DNA from: Saccoglossus kowalevskii
Taxonomy: Eukaryota; Hemichordata; Enteropneusta; Harrimaniidae
Direction of reading: 5' to 3'
Length of the DNA: 22,793 nucleotides
NCBI RefSeq assembly: GCF_000003605.2
Contig: NW_003132785.1
Location: 1 to 22,793 of the forward strand
Positions 22,698-22,793 of the stretch are shown here, in pieces. Under the pieces are notes generated by a model. The model made no database searches. It was not told the origin of the DNA and worked only from the letters and a program-made list of their open reading frames with translations. How positions within the stretch are numbered: the first letter of the stretch is position 1; every line of letters starts with the position of its first letter. The translations under genes were made by a program, and so were the position numbers.

Positions 22698-22793
22698 CAT
22701 AATGCATTGTACACCTGTTCAGTGGTGTAAAATATACATTTCTCGGTCCATAATGCATTATACACCTGCTCAGTGGTGTAAAATATGCATTGA
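22698..22793. repeat. Drifting right-edge units, 51-bp unit and partial terminal unit
   Basis: The unit at 22698-22748 is 51 bp. It carries AATATACATTT in place of AATATGAATTT, and CTCGGTCC in place of CTCTCCC at the junction. The last 45 bases are a partial unit with ATTATACACC and end in TATGCATTGA. Several changes cluster here, more than in an average interior unit, though less than at the left edge. This suggests an array end is near, but repeat sequence is still present at the last base. Confidence 0.55.

Larger units (their letters stand above)
1..22793. repeat. 50-bp tandem satellite/minisatellite array, about 455 units
   Basis: The same 50-bp unit is repeated head to tail, always in the same orientation, from end to end. 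Taking the C of CATAATG as unit position 1, the consensus reads CATAATGCATTGTACACCTG at 1-20, a variable CTCAGTTGTG at 21-30, TAAAATATGAATTT at 31-44 and CTCTCC at 45-50. Following the anchor gives 455 whole units from 12 to 22748: 433 of 50 bp, 18 of 49, three of 51 and one of 52. Most differ from the consensus at only 0-4 positions. The unit is 36% GC and has no CpG. Such homogeneity over 22 kb is known to result from unequal crossing-over, gene conversion or amplification, and fits eukaryotic satellite DNA. I do not recognise the family. No gene or unique sequence interrupts it, so no stretch of the window holds anything else. Confidence 0.98.

Noticed and set aside
1-22793. CRISPR array
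   Set aside because: Repeats are directly contiguous and near-identical along their full length; there are no unique spacers, no leader and no cas genes.
1-22793. Telomeric repeat, rDNA spacer, tRNA-derived SINE or transposon origin
   Set aside because: No telomere motif, no A/B box arrangement, no poly-A tail, no inverted terminal repeats and no coding remnants are present within the unit.

Overview
The whole window is one tandem-repeat array: a satellite/minisatellite with a 50-bp unit. By following the phase of the CATAATG anchor I get 455 complete head-to-tail units between positions 12 and 22748, plus 11 bases before and a 45-base partial unit after. Of these, 433 are 50 bp, 18 are 49 bp, three are 51 bp and one is 52 bp. 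An exact consensus unit sits at 3710-3759. There is no unique sequence, gene, RNA gene, transposon or CRISPR spacer anywhere in the window.

The array points to a eukaryotic genome (satellite, subtelomeric, pericentromeric or large intronic/intergenic minisatellite). The consensus is 36% GC and has no CpG, which fits a CpG-methylating host such as a vertebrate, but I do not recognise the family and cannot name a species. Every predicted reading frame lies on the minus strand and is a by-product of the repeat: on the plus strand each unit closes all three frames, while on the minus strand it closes only one.

Layout. The left edge (1-31) is a strongly diverged unit, and the last ~100 bases also drift, so the window probably spans nearly the entire array. 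Between the edges the units are similar but carry linked variants that act as barcodes, chiefly at unit positions 21-29 (C/T, then T/G/A, plus a CTCTGGGGTG type). Strings of 4-8 variants recur in the same order at distant places: a module marked by a 49-bp unit (seven places), a module with ACATGCTC and AAAGAATG units (five places), a GCACTT/AAATTTGAG module (two good copies 12.9 kb apart), a CTCTGAGG/CAGTGAGG module (about 1.05 kb apart), and others. The array is therefore an irregular mosaic of duplicated blocks, not a uniform higher-order repeat. At 12655-12854 four consecutive units form a relic island with 7-13 substitutions each, no length change and several shared differences.

The most interesting functional hint is that the unit junction contains an 18-bp segment, CTCCCATAATGCATTGTA, that fits 17 of 18 positions of the STAF/ZNF143 binding consensus as I remember it (YWCCCRNMATSCMYYRCR). 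If it binds, the array holds hundreds of phased sites for a promoter/chromatin-looping factor. This is an inference to be tested, not a demonstrated function.
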